Assembly: GCF_014174355.1 (NCBI RefSeq)
Contig: NZ_JABEQF010000019.1
Span: 1 to 64,000, forward strand
Length of the DNA: 64,000 nucleotides
Direction of reading: 5' to 3'
Source of the DNA: Gluconacetobacter azotocaptans
Lineage (GTDB): Bacteria; Pseudomonadota; Alphaproteobacteria; Acetobacterales; Acetobacteraceae
Under the pieces are notes generated by a model. The model saw only the letters and a list, made by a program, of their open reading frames with translations, ran no database searches and was not told the DNA's origin. Of the stretch, positions 53,153 to 62,149 are shown piece after piece. Made by a program: the position numbers and the translations under genes. The first letter of the stretch is position 1. The number at the start of each line of letters is the position of its first letter.

Positions 53153-53883
53153 CGCCTGTCGCGCTCATAACGGGCGGTGCCCGGGGGCTTGGCGCCTGCA
53201 TCGCCGGGCAACTCGCGGCCGGGGGGTACCAGGTCGTGCTTGGGGACATCGACCCGGCCGCGGCGGCGGAGACGGCGCGCCGGCTGGGTGATGGCGCGGC
53301 GGCGCTGGAACTCGATGTCTCGTCCGAAAGTGGCGTTGATTCGGCACTGGATGAGGTGGAACGGCGTTTCGGGCTACCGTGGCTGCTGGTCAACAATGCC
53401 GCGATCATGAAGGCGCAGAAGGTCCTGGAGATCGACATCGCGACGTTCGACGCGGTGATGGCCGTCAATCTGCGCGGGACGTTTCTGTGCAGCCAGCGCT
53501 TCGCGCGTCGTCTTCGGGCGCGGGAGCAGGAAGGCCGGATCGTGAATATCGGTTCGCTTGCCGGCCAGAACGGCGGGACGGCCACCGGCGCGCATTATGC
53601 CGCGTCGAAGGGGGCGGTTCACACGCTGACCAAGGTTTTCGCCCGCGACCTCGCGCCGTTCGGAATTACCGTGAACGCGATCGCGCCGGGGCCGCTGGAT
53701 CTGCCATCGGTGGGCGAGACGATCGGGGTGGAAAACGCCGCCCGCGTCTTCGCCGGCCTGCCGACCGGCAAGCCGGGCGACCCGCGGACCGTCGCCCGGA
53801 TGGTCGTGGAACTGGCCCGGCCGGATGCCGGCGGGATCACGGGGGCGACCATCGACATCAATAGCGGGCTTTACCTGCGATGA
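53149..53883 (+). CDS. iacE: Short-chain dehydrogenase/reductase (IacE-like)
   Basis: 244 residues from a GTG that overlaps the upstream stop (GTGA). Cofactor loop TGGARGLGACIAG with an acidic GDID suggesting NAD; also LLVNNAAIM, catalytic Ser in IVNIGSLAG and Tyr/Lys in AHYAASKGAV. In iac clusters IacE acts with IacA on the oxidised indole; elsewhere such enzymes serve as cis-diol dehydrogenases behind ring dioxygenases. It overlaps both neighbours. Confidence 0.82.
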   Translation: MTPVALITGGARGLGACIAGQLAAGGYQVVLGDIDPAAAAETARRLGDGAAALELDVSSESGVDSALDEVERRFGLPWLLVNNAAIMKAQKVLEIDIATFDAVMAVNLRGTFLCSQRFARRLRAREQEGRIVNIGSLAGQNGGTATGAHYAASKGAVHTLTKVFARDLAPFGITVNAIAPGPLDLPSVGETIGVENAARVFAGLPTGKPGDPRTVARMVVELARPDAGGITGATIDINSGLYLR

Positions 53884-54839
53884 GTGATACCGGTGTGATC
53901 GACGTGACCGTCGCGGCGGTCGAGCGGATGGGACGTGTCTTGTGTTTCGACCTGCGCGCCGTCTCCGGCCAGCTGCCCGCGTGCCGGGCGGGCGCGCATG
54001 TCGACCTGCATCTCGGGGACGGGCTGATACGCCAGTATTCGCTTTGCGGTGATCCGGCGGACCGGGAACGGTATAGGCTGGCGGTGCTTCTGGAACCGGC
54101 GTCTCGCGGCGGGTCGCGCCGCGTACATGAGATCGTGTCGCCCGGTGCGATCTTGCAGGCGCGACAGCCGCGAAACCTCTTTCCTCTGGCGGTGGGGGCA
54201 TCCCGTTCCGTGTTGGTCGGGGGAGGAATCGGCGTGACCCCCCTGATCGCCATGGCATACGAACTGCACGCGGCGGGAGCGCCCTTTACCTTGCATTATA
54301 TCGCCCGCGATCCGGTCTTCGCGGATCTTCTGTTCCGGACCCCGTTCGCGGGGGCGGTACGGATCCATGACCGCAGCGATGCCGCGTCGCCGCGTTTCGA
54401 ACCTGCTGCCGTGCTGTCGGCGGCCGTGGCAGATGGCGCGGCCGTCGCCGGCCTGCATGTGTATAGCTGCGGCCCCAACAGTCTGATGGATGCGGTGGAC
54501 GCCGCGGCGAAGGCGATCGGCCTGCCGGACGACAACGTGCATCGCGAGGCGTTTTCCGCGCTGCCCGTCGCGGGCGGAACGGGTTTCGAGGTTCTGGCCG
54601 CCAAATCCTCCGTGCGGGTGTCGGTCGGAGAGAACGAGACCATCGCGGCGGCCCTCGCGCGGGTGGGGGTGAAAGTCGCCGTCAGCTGCGAACAGGGTAT
54701 CTGCGGGACATGCGTGGTGGACCTGCTGGAAGGGATGCCGGATCACAGGGACGAGTATCTGACCGAGGAGGAGCGGTCTGAGCAGATCGCGCTGTGCTGC
54801 TCGCGCGCGCGCTCGCCGCTTCTGGTGGTCGATCTCTGA
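53880..54839 (+). CDS. iacF: Phthalate-dioxygenase-reductase/VanB-type ferredoxin reductase (IacF-like)
   Basis: 319 residues: a flavin (FMN-type) barrel with IRQYSLCGDP, an NAD domain with GGGIGVTPLIAMA and CGPNSLMDAV, and a C-terminal plant-type [2Fe-2S] domain with Cys-270, Cys-275, Cys-278 and Cys-306 (CEQGICGTC...ALCC). It passes electrons from NADH to the Rieske centre of the dioxygenase. It overlaps genes on both sides. Confidence 0.87.
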   Translation: MSDTGVIDVTVAAVERMGRVLCFDLRAVSGQLPACRAGAHVDLHLGDGLIRQYSLCGDPADRERYRLAVLLEPASRGGSRRVHEIVSPGAILQARQPRNLFPLAVGASRSVLVGGGIGVTPLIAMAYELHAAGAPFTLHYIARDPVFADLLFRTPFAGAVRIHDRSDAASPRFEPAAVLSAAVADGAAVAGLHVYSCGPNSLMDAVDAAAKAIGLPDDNVHREAFSALPVAGGTGFEVLAAKSSVRVSVGENETIAAALARVGVKVAVSCEQGICGTCVVDLLEGMPDHRDEYLTEEERSEQIALCCSRARSPLLVVDL

Positions 54840-55831
54840 TGCCGGGGCTGAAGATCTGCGTGGCCGGGGTCGGGGCGATGGGGGGGATGCTCGCCGGCAT
54901 GCTCGCCCGCACGGACGTGGACCTGTCGCTCGTCGCGCGTGGCGAAACGCTCCGGACCCTTCGGGAGAAGGGGCTGACCGTGCATGACGGGCAGTCGGCG
55001 CGCATCGTGCGATGCGCCGCGAATACGCGCGCGCCCGACACGGTGCAGGACGTCGTCATCCTGGCGGCCAAGTCCCAGCAGCTTCCCGCGCTGGCTGCGT
55101 GCGTGTCGCACGCCGTCGGACCGCAGACGCTGGTCGTGCCGGTCGTCAACGGCCTGCCGTGGTGGATGACGCTGCCGACAGGAAGCCCCTGCGGCGCGGC
55201 CCGCGCCTGCGTGGATCCGGGGGGGGAGCTTGCGCGCGCGTTTCCTCCCGCCCGCGTGGTCGGGTGCGTGGCCTATGCGTTCGCATCGCTGGATGCGCCG
55301 GCGGTGGTGCGATCGGCGAAGGCGCCGACACTGGTGCTGGGGCGCGTCCAGGGGGGGAACGCCGACGACCCGGAGGTGGCTGCGCTTGTGCAGGTTCTGG
55401 ACGCGGCGGGCGTCGTGATCACCCGCAGCCCCGACATACGGTGCGATGTGTGGGCCAAGCTGGCGGTCAATCTTGCCACGAATCCGCTTTCGGTTGTGTG
55501 TGAGGAGACATTGGGCGGGCTCGTCGCGGCACCGCCGACGCGTCAGGTCGTCCGCGACATGCTGGAAGAGGCCGTCACCATCGGCCGGGCATGTGGTTTC
55601 GGTCCTCTTCGCAGCGTGGACGAACAACTCGGCTCCATCGCCGTGGCAGACGGTCATCGGACGTCGATGCTTCAGGATTACCAGGCGGGCCGCGCGCTTG
55701 AACTGGATGCGATCGGATATGCGGTCATGCGGGTGGGGGCTGTCTGCGGCGTGGCCATGCCCGTAACCGCGACAATTCTCAGGCTGGCGGATTTCAAGGC
55801 CGCGCGGCCGGACAGGCAGGGAAATCGCTGA
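54839..55831 (+). CDS. Ketopantoate reductase-like (2-dehydropantoate 2-reductase family) protein
   Basis: 330 residues. Rossmann start KICVAGVGAMGGMLAGMLAR, then AAKSQQLPA (family lysine region), VVNGLPWW, and the C-terminal helical domain with KLAVNLATNPLSVV carrying the Lys and Asn of the active site. True pantoate genes rarely lie in degradation operons, so this copy likely reduces another 2-oxo or 3-oxo acid. It overlaps iacF by one base (TGATG) and the aldolase by one, so it belongs to the operon; it is not part of the standard iac gene set. Confidence 0.8.
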   Translation: MPGLKICVAGVGAMGGMLAGMLARTDVDLSLVARGETLRTLREKGLTVHDGQSARIVRCAANTRAPDTVQDVVILAAKSQQLPALAACVSHAVGPQTLVVPVVNGLPWWMTLPTGSPCGAARACVDPGGELARAFPPARVVGCVAYAFASLDAPAVVRSAKAPTLVLGRVQGGNADDPEVAALVQVLDAAGVVITRSPDIRCDVWAKLAVNLATNPLSVVCEETLGGLVAAPPTRQVVRDMLEEAVTIGRACGFGPLRSVDEQLGSIAVADGHRTSMLQDYQAGRALELDAIGYAVMRVGAVCGVAMPVTATILRLADFKAARPDRQGNR

Positions 55832-56589
55832 TGACCATGGGTGTTCAAGAGGAAGAATGGCAGCTCCGGACACGACTGGCCGAATGCTACCATCTGATCA
55901 GTTATCATGGCTGGACGGAGATGATCTTCAATCATATCTCCGTCCGCCTGCCGGGTGAGCCGAAGCGCTACCTGGTGAACGCGTTCGGGCTGAATTACGA
56001 CGAGGTCACACCAGAAAACCTTTTGGTCGTCAACGCGGACGGCCAGCTGGTCGGGGAAGCCTCCAGCAAGCCCAATCCGGCGGGTTTCGCTCTGCATGGG
56101 GCGATCCATGCGGCGCGGGACGACATTCACTGCATCATACATACCCACACGAACGCGGTCTGCGCCGTCGCGATGAAGCAGGACGGCTTCAGCCACGACA
56201 ATTTTTACGGCGCGCAACTTTTCGGCCGTGTCGGCTACCATGATTTCGAGGGCATCACCCTGTATGACGAGGAACGCCCCAGGATGCTGGCCAGCCTGGG
56301 CGACAAGCATGTGCTGGTGCTGCGCAACCATGGAATCGCGGTCGGGGAAAGCGACGTCGCACGGGCCTTCTTCCTGCTATGGACTGTCCAGCGCGCCGCG
56401 GAAATCCAGTGTCACGCCGGCATGATTCCGGGGGCGGACGTCATCATTGCCGATACCGTCAAGCAGGCATGCGCGCGCGACGCGGCACGGCTGATCGCCA
56501 GATCATCAGCGGCGGACAAGATGTTCGACGCGGCGGTTCGCAAGATGCGCAGGGAATGCGGCCCGCTATGGCCGGGGGATAAAACATGA
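55831..56589 (+). CDS. Class II aldolase/adducin-family protein
   Basis: 252 residues. Metal-binding His pair in CIIHTHTNAVCAV and third His in LVLRNHGIAVGES; HISVRLPGEPKRYLVNAFGL is typical of the adducin-like branch. It could be a fuculose-phosphate-type aldolase, an epimerase or a decarboxylase acting on a 3-hydroxy or 2-oxo acid. It is an extra member of this cluster compared with known iac loci. It overlaps the next gene by four bases. Confidence 0.82.
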   Translation: MTMGVQEEEWQLRTRLAECYHLISYHGWTEMIFNHISVRLPGEPKRYLVNAFGLNYDEVTPENLLVVNADGQLVGEASSKPNPAGFALHGAIHAARDDIHCIIHTHTNAVCAVAMKQDGFSHDNFYGAQLFGRVGYHDFEGITLYDEERPRMLASLGDKHVLVLRNHGIAVGESDVARAFFLLWTVQRAAEIQCHAGMIPGADVIIADTVKQACARDAARLIARSSAADKMFDAAVRKMRRECGPLWPGDKT

Positions 56590-57068
56590 CCGGCGTGACG
56601 GCGGACGAATTCCGCAAGGCCATGTCGCATTTCGCGACAGGTGTGGCCGTGGTCATGGCGGCGGGAGACGAGGGAGAACACGGGGCGACAATCAGCGCGC
56701 TCAGTTCAGTCTCGCTCGATCCTTTGACGCTGCTGGTCTGCCTGAATCGCAAAAGTGCGACCTGTCGCGCCATCGAAAAAAACGGGAGCTTCGGTCTGAG
56801 CATACTGCGACGGGACCAGGCGGATATCGCCCGGCATTTTGCCATGCCGGCCCATGCCAAGATAGTGCATGACCACGGTATCCGCCATGCCGACGGCACG
56901 TCCTTCGTCCGGGGTGCCCTGGTGCAGATCGGCCTTGAGGTCGTGGAGACCCTGCGGGGCGGAACGCACGAGGTCTTTATGGCGAGGCCGCTGCATATCG
57001 CCATGAATGTCCGGTCCGAGGTCGAGCCGCTTCTGTATTACCGGGGGACGTTTGACCTGACGCCCTGA
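56586..57068 (+). CDS. iacG: Flavin reductase (IacG-like), partner of the two-component monooxygenase
   Basis: 160 residues: HFATGVAVVMAAG, ATISALSSVSLDPLTLLVCL and NRKSATCRAIEKNGSFGLSI are characteristic of the HpaC/flavin-reductase-like domain. It makes reduced flavin with NAD(P)H and hands it to the acyl-CoA-dehydrogenase-like monooxygenase at 50204. It overlaps the aldolase-like gene; the amidase follows after 28 bases. Confidence 0.8.
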   Translation: MTGVTADEFRKAMSHFATGVAVVMAAGDEGEHGATISALSSVSLDPLTLLVCLNRKSATCRAIEKNGSFGLSILRRDQADIARHFAMPAHAKIVHDHGIRHADGTSFVRGALVQIGLEVVETLRGGTHEVFMARPLHIAMNVRSEVEPLLYYRGTFDLTP

Positions 57069-57096
57069 CGAAGCCAGCGGGAAGGAGAAACGACGC

Positions 57097-58344
57097 ATGC
57101 ACGACGAGACAGAGCAGGAAATCGCCACGCGCCTTATCGGCCGTGTTGATCGGTACGAGTCCACCATTCGGGCCTTCGCCAGCTACGATCCCGCCCGGGC
57201 AAGGCAGGAGGCCGCGACGGCCGCGCAGGGGCCGCTGTCCGGCCTGTCCGTGGGCGTCAAGGACATCATCGATACGGCGTATTATCCCACCGGGCACGGG
57301 TCGCCCATCTATGACGGGAACCATACGCGAAACGACGCGGCCTGCGTCACGCTTCTCCGGCAGGCCGGCGCATTGTGCGTCGGCAAGACGGTGACCACGG
57401 AATTTGCATTTTTTCGCGCGGGCGCCACCGTCAATCCGTACGATCTGTCCCGGACGCCGGGCGGTTCCTCAAGCGGTTCCGCCGCCGCGGTTGCCGCCGG
57501 CATGATCGATATCGGGCTGGCATCGCAGACGGCGGCATCGCTGACCCGGCCGGCATCCTATTGCGGGATCGTCGGATTTAAGCCATCCTACGGGCGCTAT
57601 GCGGCGGCTGGCGTCAAGGGGCTTGCACCGTCGTTCGATACGCTGGGAACATTGACGGCCGACGTGGCGACGGCCGTGCTGGCGGATGGCGTTCTGAAAG
57701 GTCCGTGTCCAGTCCGCATGACGCCGTCTGCCCGGGTGCCGGCGCGTATCGGCCTGTGCCGCACCCCTTGGTGGGACGAGGCAGAGGATTCCACGCGCCT
57801 GGCGCTACTGGATTCGGGCCGGCGTTTCGGTACCCATGCCGATGTGGAGGACGTCGACCTGTCGGCGTTCTCGGACGCGGCGGATCTTCATGTCACGATC
57901 ATGAGTTATGAAGCCGCTCAGGCTCTGGCATGGGAATTCACCGACAGGCGTGCCCTGATGAGCCAGCAGATCGTCGGCCTGCTGGAAGCCGGACGGGCGA
58001 TCGGATACGAGACGTACCGCGCTGCCCTGACACGCGCCGCCGCCTTGCGCGAGCGGATCGACACTCTGTTCGATCGCTACGACGTGCTGCTTGCGCCCGC
58101 CGCGCCAGGGGTTGCGCCGAAACGGGAGCAGGGTACGGGCAGCCCAATTTTCAGCCGGCTGTGGACGCTGTTGCGGCTGCCGACCGTAACGTTACCTGGT
58201 CCGGTAGGGGACGGCGGCCTGCCGGTGGGCGTGCAACTACTGGGCCGGATCGGAAGCGACGAGGATTTGCTGAATGTCGCCGCATGGGCGGAGGCCATCT
58301 TGCCCGCGCGGCCCGTTCCGGCTATCTGCCGACAGGGGGAGTAG
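57097..58344 (+). CDS. iacH: Amidase signature family hydrolase (IacH-like)
   Basis: 415 residues behind GGGAAGGAG. The amidase signature includes catalytic Lys in VGVKDIIDT, cis-Ser in TPGGSSSGSAAAVAAG and the nucleophile region ASQTAASLTRPASYCGIVGF. The residue before the nucleophile Ser is Ala instead of the usual Gly. An amidase is a diagnostic, still poorly understood member of iac clusters (IacH). It probably hydrolyses an amide-like or lactam intermediate. Confidence 0.78.
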   Translation: MHDETEQEIATRLIGRVDRYESTIRAFASYDPARARQEAATAAQGPLSGLSVGVKDIIDTAYYPTGHGSPIYDGNHTRNDAACVTLLRQAGALCVGKTVTTEFAFFRAGATVNPYDLSRTPGGSSSGSAAAVAAGMIDIGLASQTAASLTRPASYCGIVGFKPSYGRYAAAGVKGLAPSFDTLGTLTADVATAVLADGVLKGPCPVRMTPSARVPARIGLCRTPWWDEAEDSTRLALLDSGRRFGTHADVEDVDLSAFSDAADLHVTIMSYEAAQALAWEFTDRRALMSQQIVGLLEAGRAIGYETYRAALTRAAALRERIDTLFDRYDVLLAPAAPGVAPKREQGTGSPIFSRLWTLLRLPTVTLPGPVGDGGLPVGVQLLGRIGSDEDLLNVAAWAEAILPARPVPAICRQGE

Positions 58345-58911
58345 ATGACAACTCCGACGTTGGAACACCGTCTGGACGCCCTGGCGGCGCGCGTGGCGCA
58401 ACTGGAAGCCGAGGCGGAGATCCGCCGGATTCAGGCACGGTATATGTTCCTGTGCGATACGCCATGCCCCGAATTCGGCATCATGGACGATGCGCAGCGC
58501 ATCGATCGGATCATGGACCTCTATGCCGAAGATGCGATCTGGGAGGGCGTGGGCGATTATTATGACAACCAGTTCGGACGCTGTGTCGGCAAGGCGGCCA
58601 TACGTACGCATTTTGAAAGTTTCTGGAACGAAAAACGCGACCCGAATTTGCTTCTGAACGTCCATTATCTGACGTCCGAGCAGATTCACGTCCACGGCGA
58701 TACGGCGGATGGCCAATGGGTGCACTGCCAGCCATGGATTTTCAGTGACGGGACATCTCTGCTGCGGTCGAGCCGGCTGAACAATCTTTTCCGGCGCCAG
58801 GGCAATGTCTGGAAAATCACGCGCACCCGAACGGAAAATCTGTTTGTCGCGCCGCTGCCGGCTGGCTGGGCCGGCAGCTTTCCTGCGCGTTCCGTACTGA
58901 TGAAGCCGTGA
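58345..58911 (+). CDS. SnoaL/NTF2-like protein (IacI candidate)
   Basis: 188 residues: an N-terminal helix with the coiled-coil-like DALAARVAQLEAEAEIRRIQ, then the cone-shaped NTF2 fold (DDAQRIDRIMDLYAEDAIWE; TADGQWVHCQPWIF). Such proteins are isomerases, hydratases or dehydratases, or binding subunits, in aromatic degradation. The start directly follows the amidase stop. It may correspond to one of the small iac proteins (IacB or IacI), which I cannot decide by eye. Confidence 0.7.
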   Translation: MTTPTLEHRLDALAARVAQLEAEAEIRRIQARYMFLCDTPCPEFGIMDDAQRIDRIMDLYAEDAIWEGVGDYYDNQFGRCVGKAAIRTHFESFWNEKRDPNLLLNVHYLTSEQIHVHGDTADGQWVHCQPWIFSDGTSLLRSSRLNNLFRRQGNVWKITRTRTENLFVAPLPAGWAGSFPARSVLMKP

Positions 58912-59014
58912 GGATGTTCAGAAAATTTCCCATTCATGGTTTTTACCACTTCCTTCCCCTGCCCGAGCATGTGTTCGAGCAGGATCAGTTCTGCCATGGC
59001 AGGAAAGGACGAAC

Positions 59015-59410
59015 ATGACCGATATCGCTGATGTGGTGACCAAGGAGATCGTGGAGCTGCATCGTCTGTTGCAGGCGTGGTTTTGCGGCGAGGGAACGAA
59101 TGATCCCGAGGTCATCCTGGAACGGTTCGATCCCGGCTACATGATGGTGGGTGCGGCCGGTCGCGTCGTGAGTTATGAGGATTTCCAGAAAATTCTTCCC
59201 GCGCTGCACGGTTCGCGCCCGACGCTGGTCATGCAGATCTCTGACGTTCGGGTCTGTCATGCATTCGAAGGGGGTGTCCTGGCCTTCTATCGGGAAGTCC
59301 AGACCACGGGGGAAAGCCGCAACGCACGCTGGTCCAGCGTCATGTTCCTGTTTTCAGAGGACGGTCAGGCGCTGCGCTGGCGGCATCTGCACGAAACGTT
59401 CGTGGCCTGA
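59015..59410 (+). CDS. DUF4440/NTF2-like protein
   Basis: 131 residues, preceded by AGGAAAGGA. The pattern EIVELHRLLQAWFCGEG, FDPGYMMVGAAGRVVSYEDF and ARWSSVMFLFSEDGQALRWR, ending HLHETFVA, is a small NTF2 domain. It lies 103 bases after the previous gene and is probably the last gene of the operon. Function unknown; it may be the counterpart of a small accessory iac protein. Confidence 0.65.
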   Translation: MTDIADVVTKEIVELHRLLQAWFCGEGTNDPEVILERFDPGYMMVGAAGRVVSYEDFQKILPALHGSRPTLVMQISDVRVCHAFEGGVLAFYREVQTTGESRNARWSSVMFLFSEDGQALRWRHLHETFVA

Positions 59411-59720
59411 TATCTTATCGTCCTATTTCCTCGCGCCGGCGGTGACGCTGGCCGGGGACGCGCGGCGATGAGCGATGCATCGTCTTACGCGGTTGCCGGG
59501 CGCGGCAAAGGGCAGGGATCGTTCGTCTTCGAATCAGGTCATTATTCAATAAAATTCAATTGTATCGGGGTAATTTTTCATCTGCTTGCCTGGCGTGGCA
59601 GTTTGAAAATTTGTTACAATATCATTGCGAAATGCATGGAATCATGCCTAGCCTAGCGTAGTCTTGCGCAACGTGAACGATGCGTCGTCCGAAATATGCT
59701 TCGGCCCAAGGGCAGCCCAG
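59411..59720. other. 310-base intergenic stretch
   Basis: No convincing gene; a short open frame at 59468-59656 lacks similarity to anything I know and has poor codon use. The second half (59540-59640) is AT-rich and presumably holds the promoter for the transporter operon. A weak resemblance to the MarR-type operator near 59601-59618 is too poor to call. Confidence 0.5.
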
Positions 59721-61046
59721 ATGCAGATAGTTGAACAATCACGTGAACTGGAATACGAATCGGCGGGTCTGTGGAAGGCCTGGTCAATCGTCCTTCTGTG
59801 CATGCTCGCCTATATCTTGTCCTTTATCGATCGACAGATTCTTGCGCTGCTTGTCGGTCCGATCCGGGCCGATCTCCACATTTCCGATACGCAATTCGGC
59901 CTTTTGAACGGCCTCGCATTCTCGATTTTTTACGCCACCATGGGAATCCCTATTGCGGGCCTGTCCGATCGTTCATCCCGTCCACGGATCATCGTCTGCG
60001 GAATTGCGGTGTGGAGCGCCGCCACAATGGCGTGCGGCATGGCAAGATCATTCGGCCACCTCTTCCTGTCGCGCATCCTCGTCGGTGCCGGTGAAGCGGC
60101 GCTCTCGCCTGCCGCCTACTCTCTCATTGCGGATCTCTTTCCGCGCGACAGGATGGGGCGAGCTCTGGCCGTCTATTCACTCGGAACGCTGCTGGGAACC
60201 GGACTGGCCTTTCTCGTCGGCGGCGTCGTCATTGCGGCCATATCGTCGGCGGCCCGCTATTCTCTTGCCGGCCTGTCGTTCTCGCCTTGGCAGGTCACGA
60301 TGTTTATCGTCGGCGCGCCCGGAATTATTCTTGCCATCGTCATTGGAACAGTCGTCAAGGATCCGCGGCGTGCACGTGCCCTGGATCCCTCTGTTCCTAC
60401 GATCGCGAGCGTATTTCGAGAGCTGACCTCTCAGCCTGGTATCTACGTGCCTCTTCTGCTCGGCTTTTCGCTTGCGGCGATGGCGCTGTATGGTCTCCTG
60501 AGCTGGATCCCCGCGCATCTGATGCGTCGCTTCGACATGGGGCCCCGTCAGGTCGGATTGCTGCTCGGTCCGATCGCGATCATTGCAGGCGGCGGAGGCA
60601 ATCTCGTCAGCGGGTGGCTGGTCGACGGTTTCGCCGGAAAGGGCCGGCACGATGCACCGTTTCTGGTGGGCATGATCGGCGCGGCCGGCGTGGCACTCCC
60701 GTCGCTCGCAATCGGCCTCGCACCCAGTTTGGGGATCGCGATCCCGCTTGTCGCGGCCGCACTGTTCTTCGCTGCGTTCCCGATGGCGCCATCAACCGTC
60801 GTCATGCAGGTCGCCGCACCGGCATCGATACGCTCGCGCGTATCGGCCATCTTTCTGTTTTGCAATTCCTTCATCGGCCTGGCCCTGAGTTCGGCGCTGA
60901 TCGGCTTTACCAATGATCGCTTCTTCGGGGGCAATGACATCGGGTTGGCGATGGGCATCGTCGTCTCGATCGCCGCGGTTCTCGCAATCTTCGTTTTGCA
61001 CATGGGACGGCGCCCATTCGGCGCCCGGCATCCCTTCCGGGCCTGA
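59721..61046 (+). CDS. MFS transporter (spinster-like)
   Basis: 441 residues from ATG 59721 (upstream TTG 59664 would add 19 residues). Twelve membrane helices, with the spinster-type opening LAYILSFIDRQILALLVGPI, DTQFGLLNGLAFSIFYATMG, GLSDRSSRPRII and FPRDRMGRALAVYSLGTLLG. Such carriers in alphaproteobacteria often lie in degradation clusters for aromatic acids. It probably forms an operon with the two dehydrogenases that follow 20 bases later. Confidence 0.85.
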   Translation: MQIVEQSRELEYESAGLWKAWSIVLLCMLAYILSFIDRQILALLVGPIRADLHISDTQFGLLNGLAFSIFYATMGIPIAGLSDRSSRPRIIVCGIAVWSAATMACGMARSFGHLFLSRILVGAGEAALSPAAYSLIADLFPRDRMGRALAVYSLGTLLGTGLAFLVGGVVIAAISSAARYSLAGLSFSPWQVTMFIVGAPGIILAIVIGTVVKDPRRARALDPSVPTIASVFRELTSQPGIYVPLLLGFSLAAMALYGLLSWIPAHLMRRFDMGPRQVGLLLGPIAIIAGGGGNLVSGWLVDGFAGKGRHDAPFLVGMIGAAGVALPSLAIGLAPSLGIAIPLVAAALFFAAFPMAPSTVVMQVAAPASIRSRVSAIFLFCNSFIGLALSSALIGFTNDRFFGGNDIGLAMGIVVSIAAVLAIFVLHMGRRPFGARHPFRA

Positions 61047-61066
61047 TTCCAAGGAGATCATCAAGG

Positions 61067-62149
61067 ATGCGTACAGCAGTATTGGGCGGTGGGCATGGTT
61101 GCTACGCCGCGGCGGCGGAGTTGTCCGAAAAGGGGCATGAAGTCTGGTTCTGGCGCCGGGACGCCAATGCTTTCGCGCCGGTGACCGAGAGTCGCGCGAT
61201 CAAGGTGAAGGATCGCCACGGCGTGCGCACCGTCGCGATCGCTCACCCGACGACCGACCTTGCCGAGGCCGTGGCCAATGCAGAGCTGATTGTCATTCCC
61301 CTGCCGGCGATCGCGCAAGAGGGACTGGCCGGACAGGTCGCGCCGCTCCTCCGCGATGGCCAGGTCATCTTCCTGCCGCCCGGTACGCTCGGCAGTATCG
61401 TCTTCGCCCAGGCCATGGCGAAGGCGGGCAATCATGCCGATGTCGCGATCGCCGAGACCGGCACGCTGCCTTACCTCGTCCGCAAGCATGGGCCGGCTTC
61501 GATCGTTGTCAGTGGCTACGCGACCCGGTTGCCGACGGGTATCTATCCGTCGCGCCTGGCGGGCCATGCCTTGCCGATTCTCCAGCGGGCCTATCCCTCG
61601 ATCGAACCGATCGAGGATGCGCTGTCCGGAGCGTTGATGAATGCCGGCCCGGTCATCCATCCGCCGCTCATCCTGCTCAATGCCGGTCCGCTCGAACATT
61701 TCGAGAGCTGGGATATCCACAATGAGGGCACCCAGCCGGCAATCCGCCGTGTCACCACCGCGCTCGACCGGGAGCGGATGGACGTTCGTGAGGCGCTGGG
61801 CTATGGCGCACCGCATTTCCCGCTCGCCGATCATTATGACGAGAGTGGCGACGAGTGGATGTATGGCCGCCGGGCGCATGGCGAATTGACCGACAGCGGT
61901 GACTGGCGGGAAAAGATCGACCTCCAGACGCATCGCTACATGCGCGAGGATACGGCGCTGGGTCTCGCGCTGCTCGTGTCGATCGGCCGTTGGGCCGGTT
62001 GCCCGACGCCGGTCGCCTCGGGGCTGCTCGCGGTCGCGAGCGCGGTGACGGGGGAGGATCTCTATGCCGGTGGCCGCACGCTCGAAGCTCTCGGGCTTGC
62101 CGGGCTCGACCGCGCCGGCATGGATAAGGTCATGACCGATGGCTTCTGA
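61067..62149 (+). CDS. NAD/NADP octopine/nopaline dehydrogenase-family protein
   Basis: 360 residues. Rossmann start VLGGGHGCYAAAAELSEKGH, then VIPLPAIAQEGL and the alpha-helical opine dehydrogenase C-terminal domain (ALMNAGPVIHPPLILLNAGP; YGAPHFPLADHY). This fold makes or oxidises N-(carboxyalkyl)amino acids, but related enzymes act on other 2-oxo or 2-hydroxy acids. It overlaps the following dehydrogenase gene by 11 bases. The role and substrate are unknown. Confidence 0.82.
   Translation: MRTAVLGGGHGCYAAAAELSEKGHEVWFWRRDANAFAPVTESRAIKVKDRHGVRTVAIAHPTTDLAEAVANAELIVIPLPAIAQEGLAGQVAPLLRDGQVIFLPPGTLGSIVFAQAMAKAGNHADVAIAETGTLPYLVRKHGPASIVVSGYATRLPTGIYPSRLAGHALPILQRAYPSIEPIEDALSGALMNAGPVIHPPLILLNAGPLEHFESWDIHNEGTQPAIRRVTTALDRERMDVREALGYGAPHFPLADHYDESGDEWMYGRRAHGELTDSGDWREKIDLQTHRYMREDTALGLALLVSIGRWAGCPTPVASGLLAVASAVTGEDLYAGGRTLEALGLAGLDRAGMDKVMTDGF

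Noticed and set aside
59601-59618. A fifth MarR-type operator before the MFS transporter
   Set aside because: The similarity to AGTGGA-N4-TCCACT is too weak and the spacing does not fit.
59468-59656. A 62-codon open frame before the MFS transporter
   Set aside because: It lacks a ribosome binding site and a recognisable sequence, and crosses an AT-rich promoter-like stretch.
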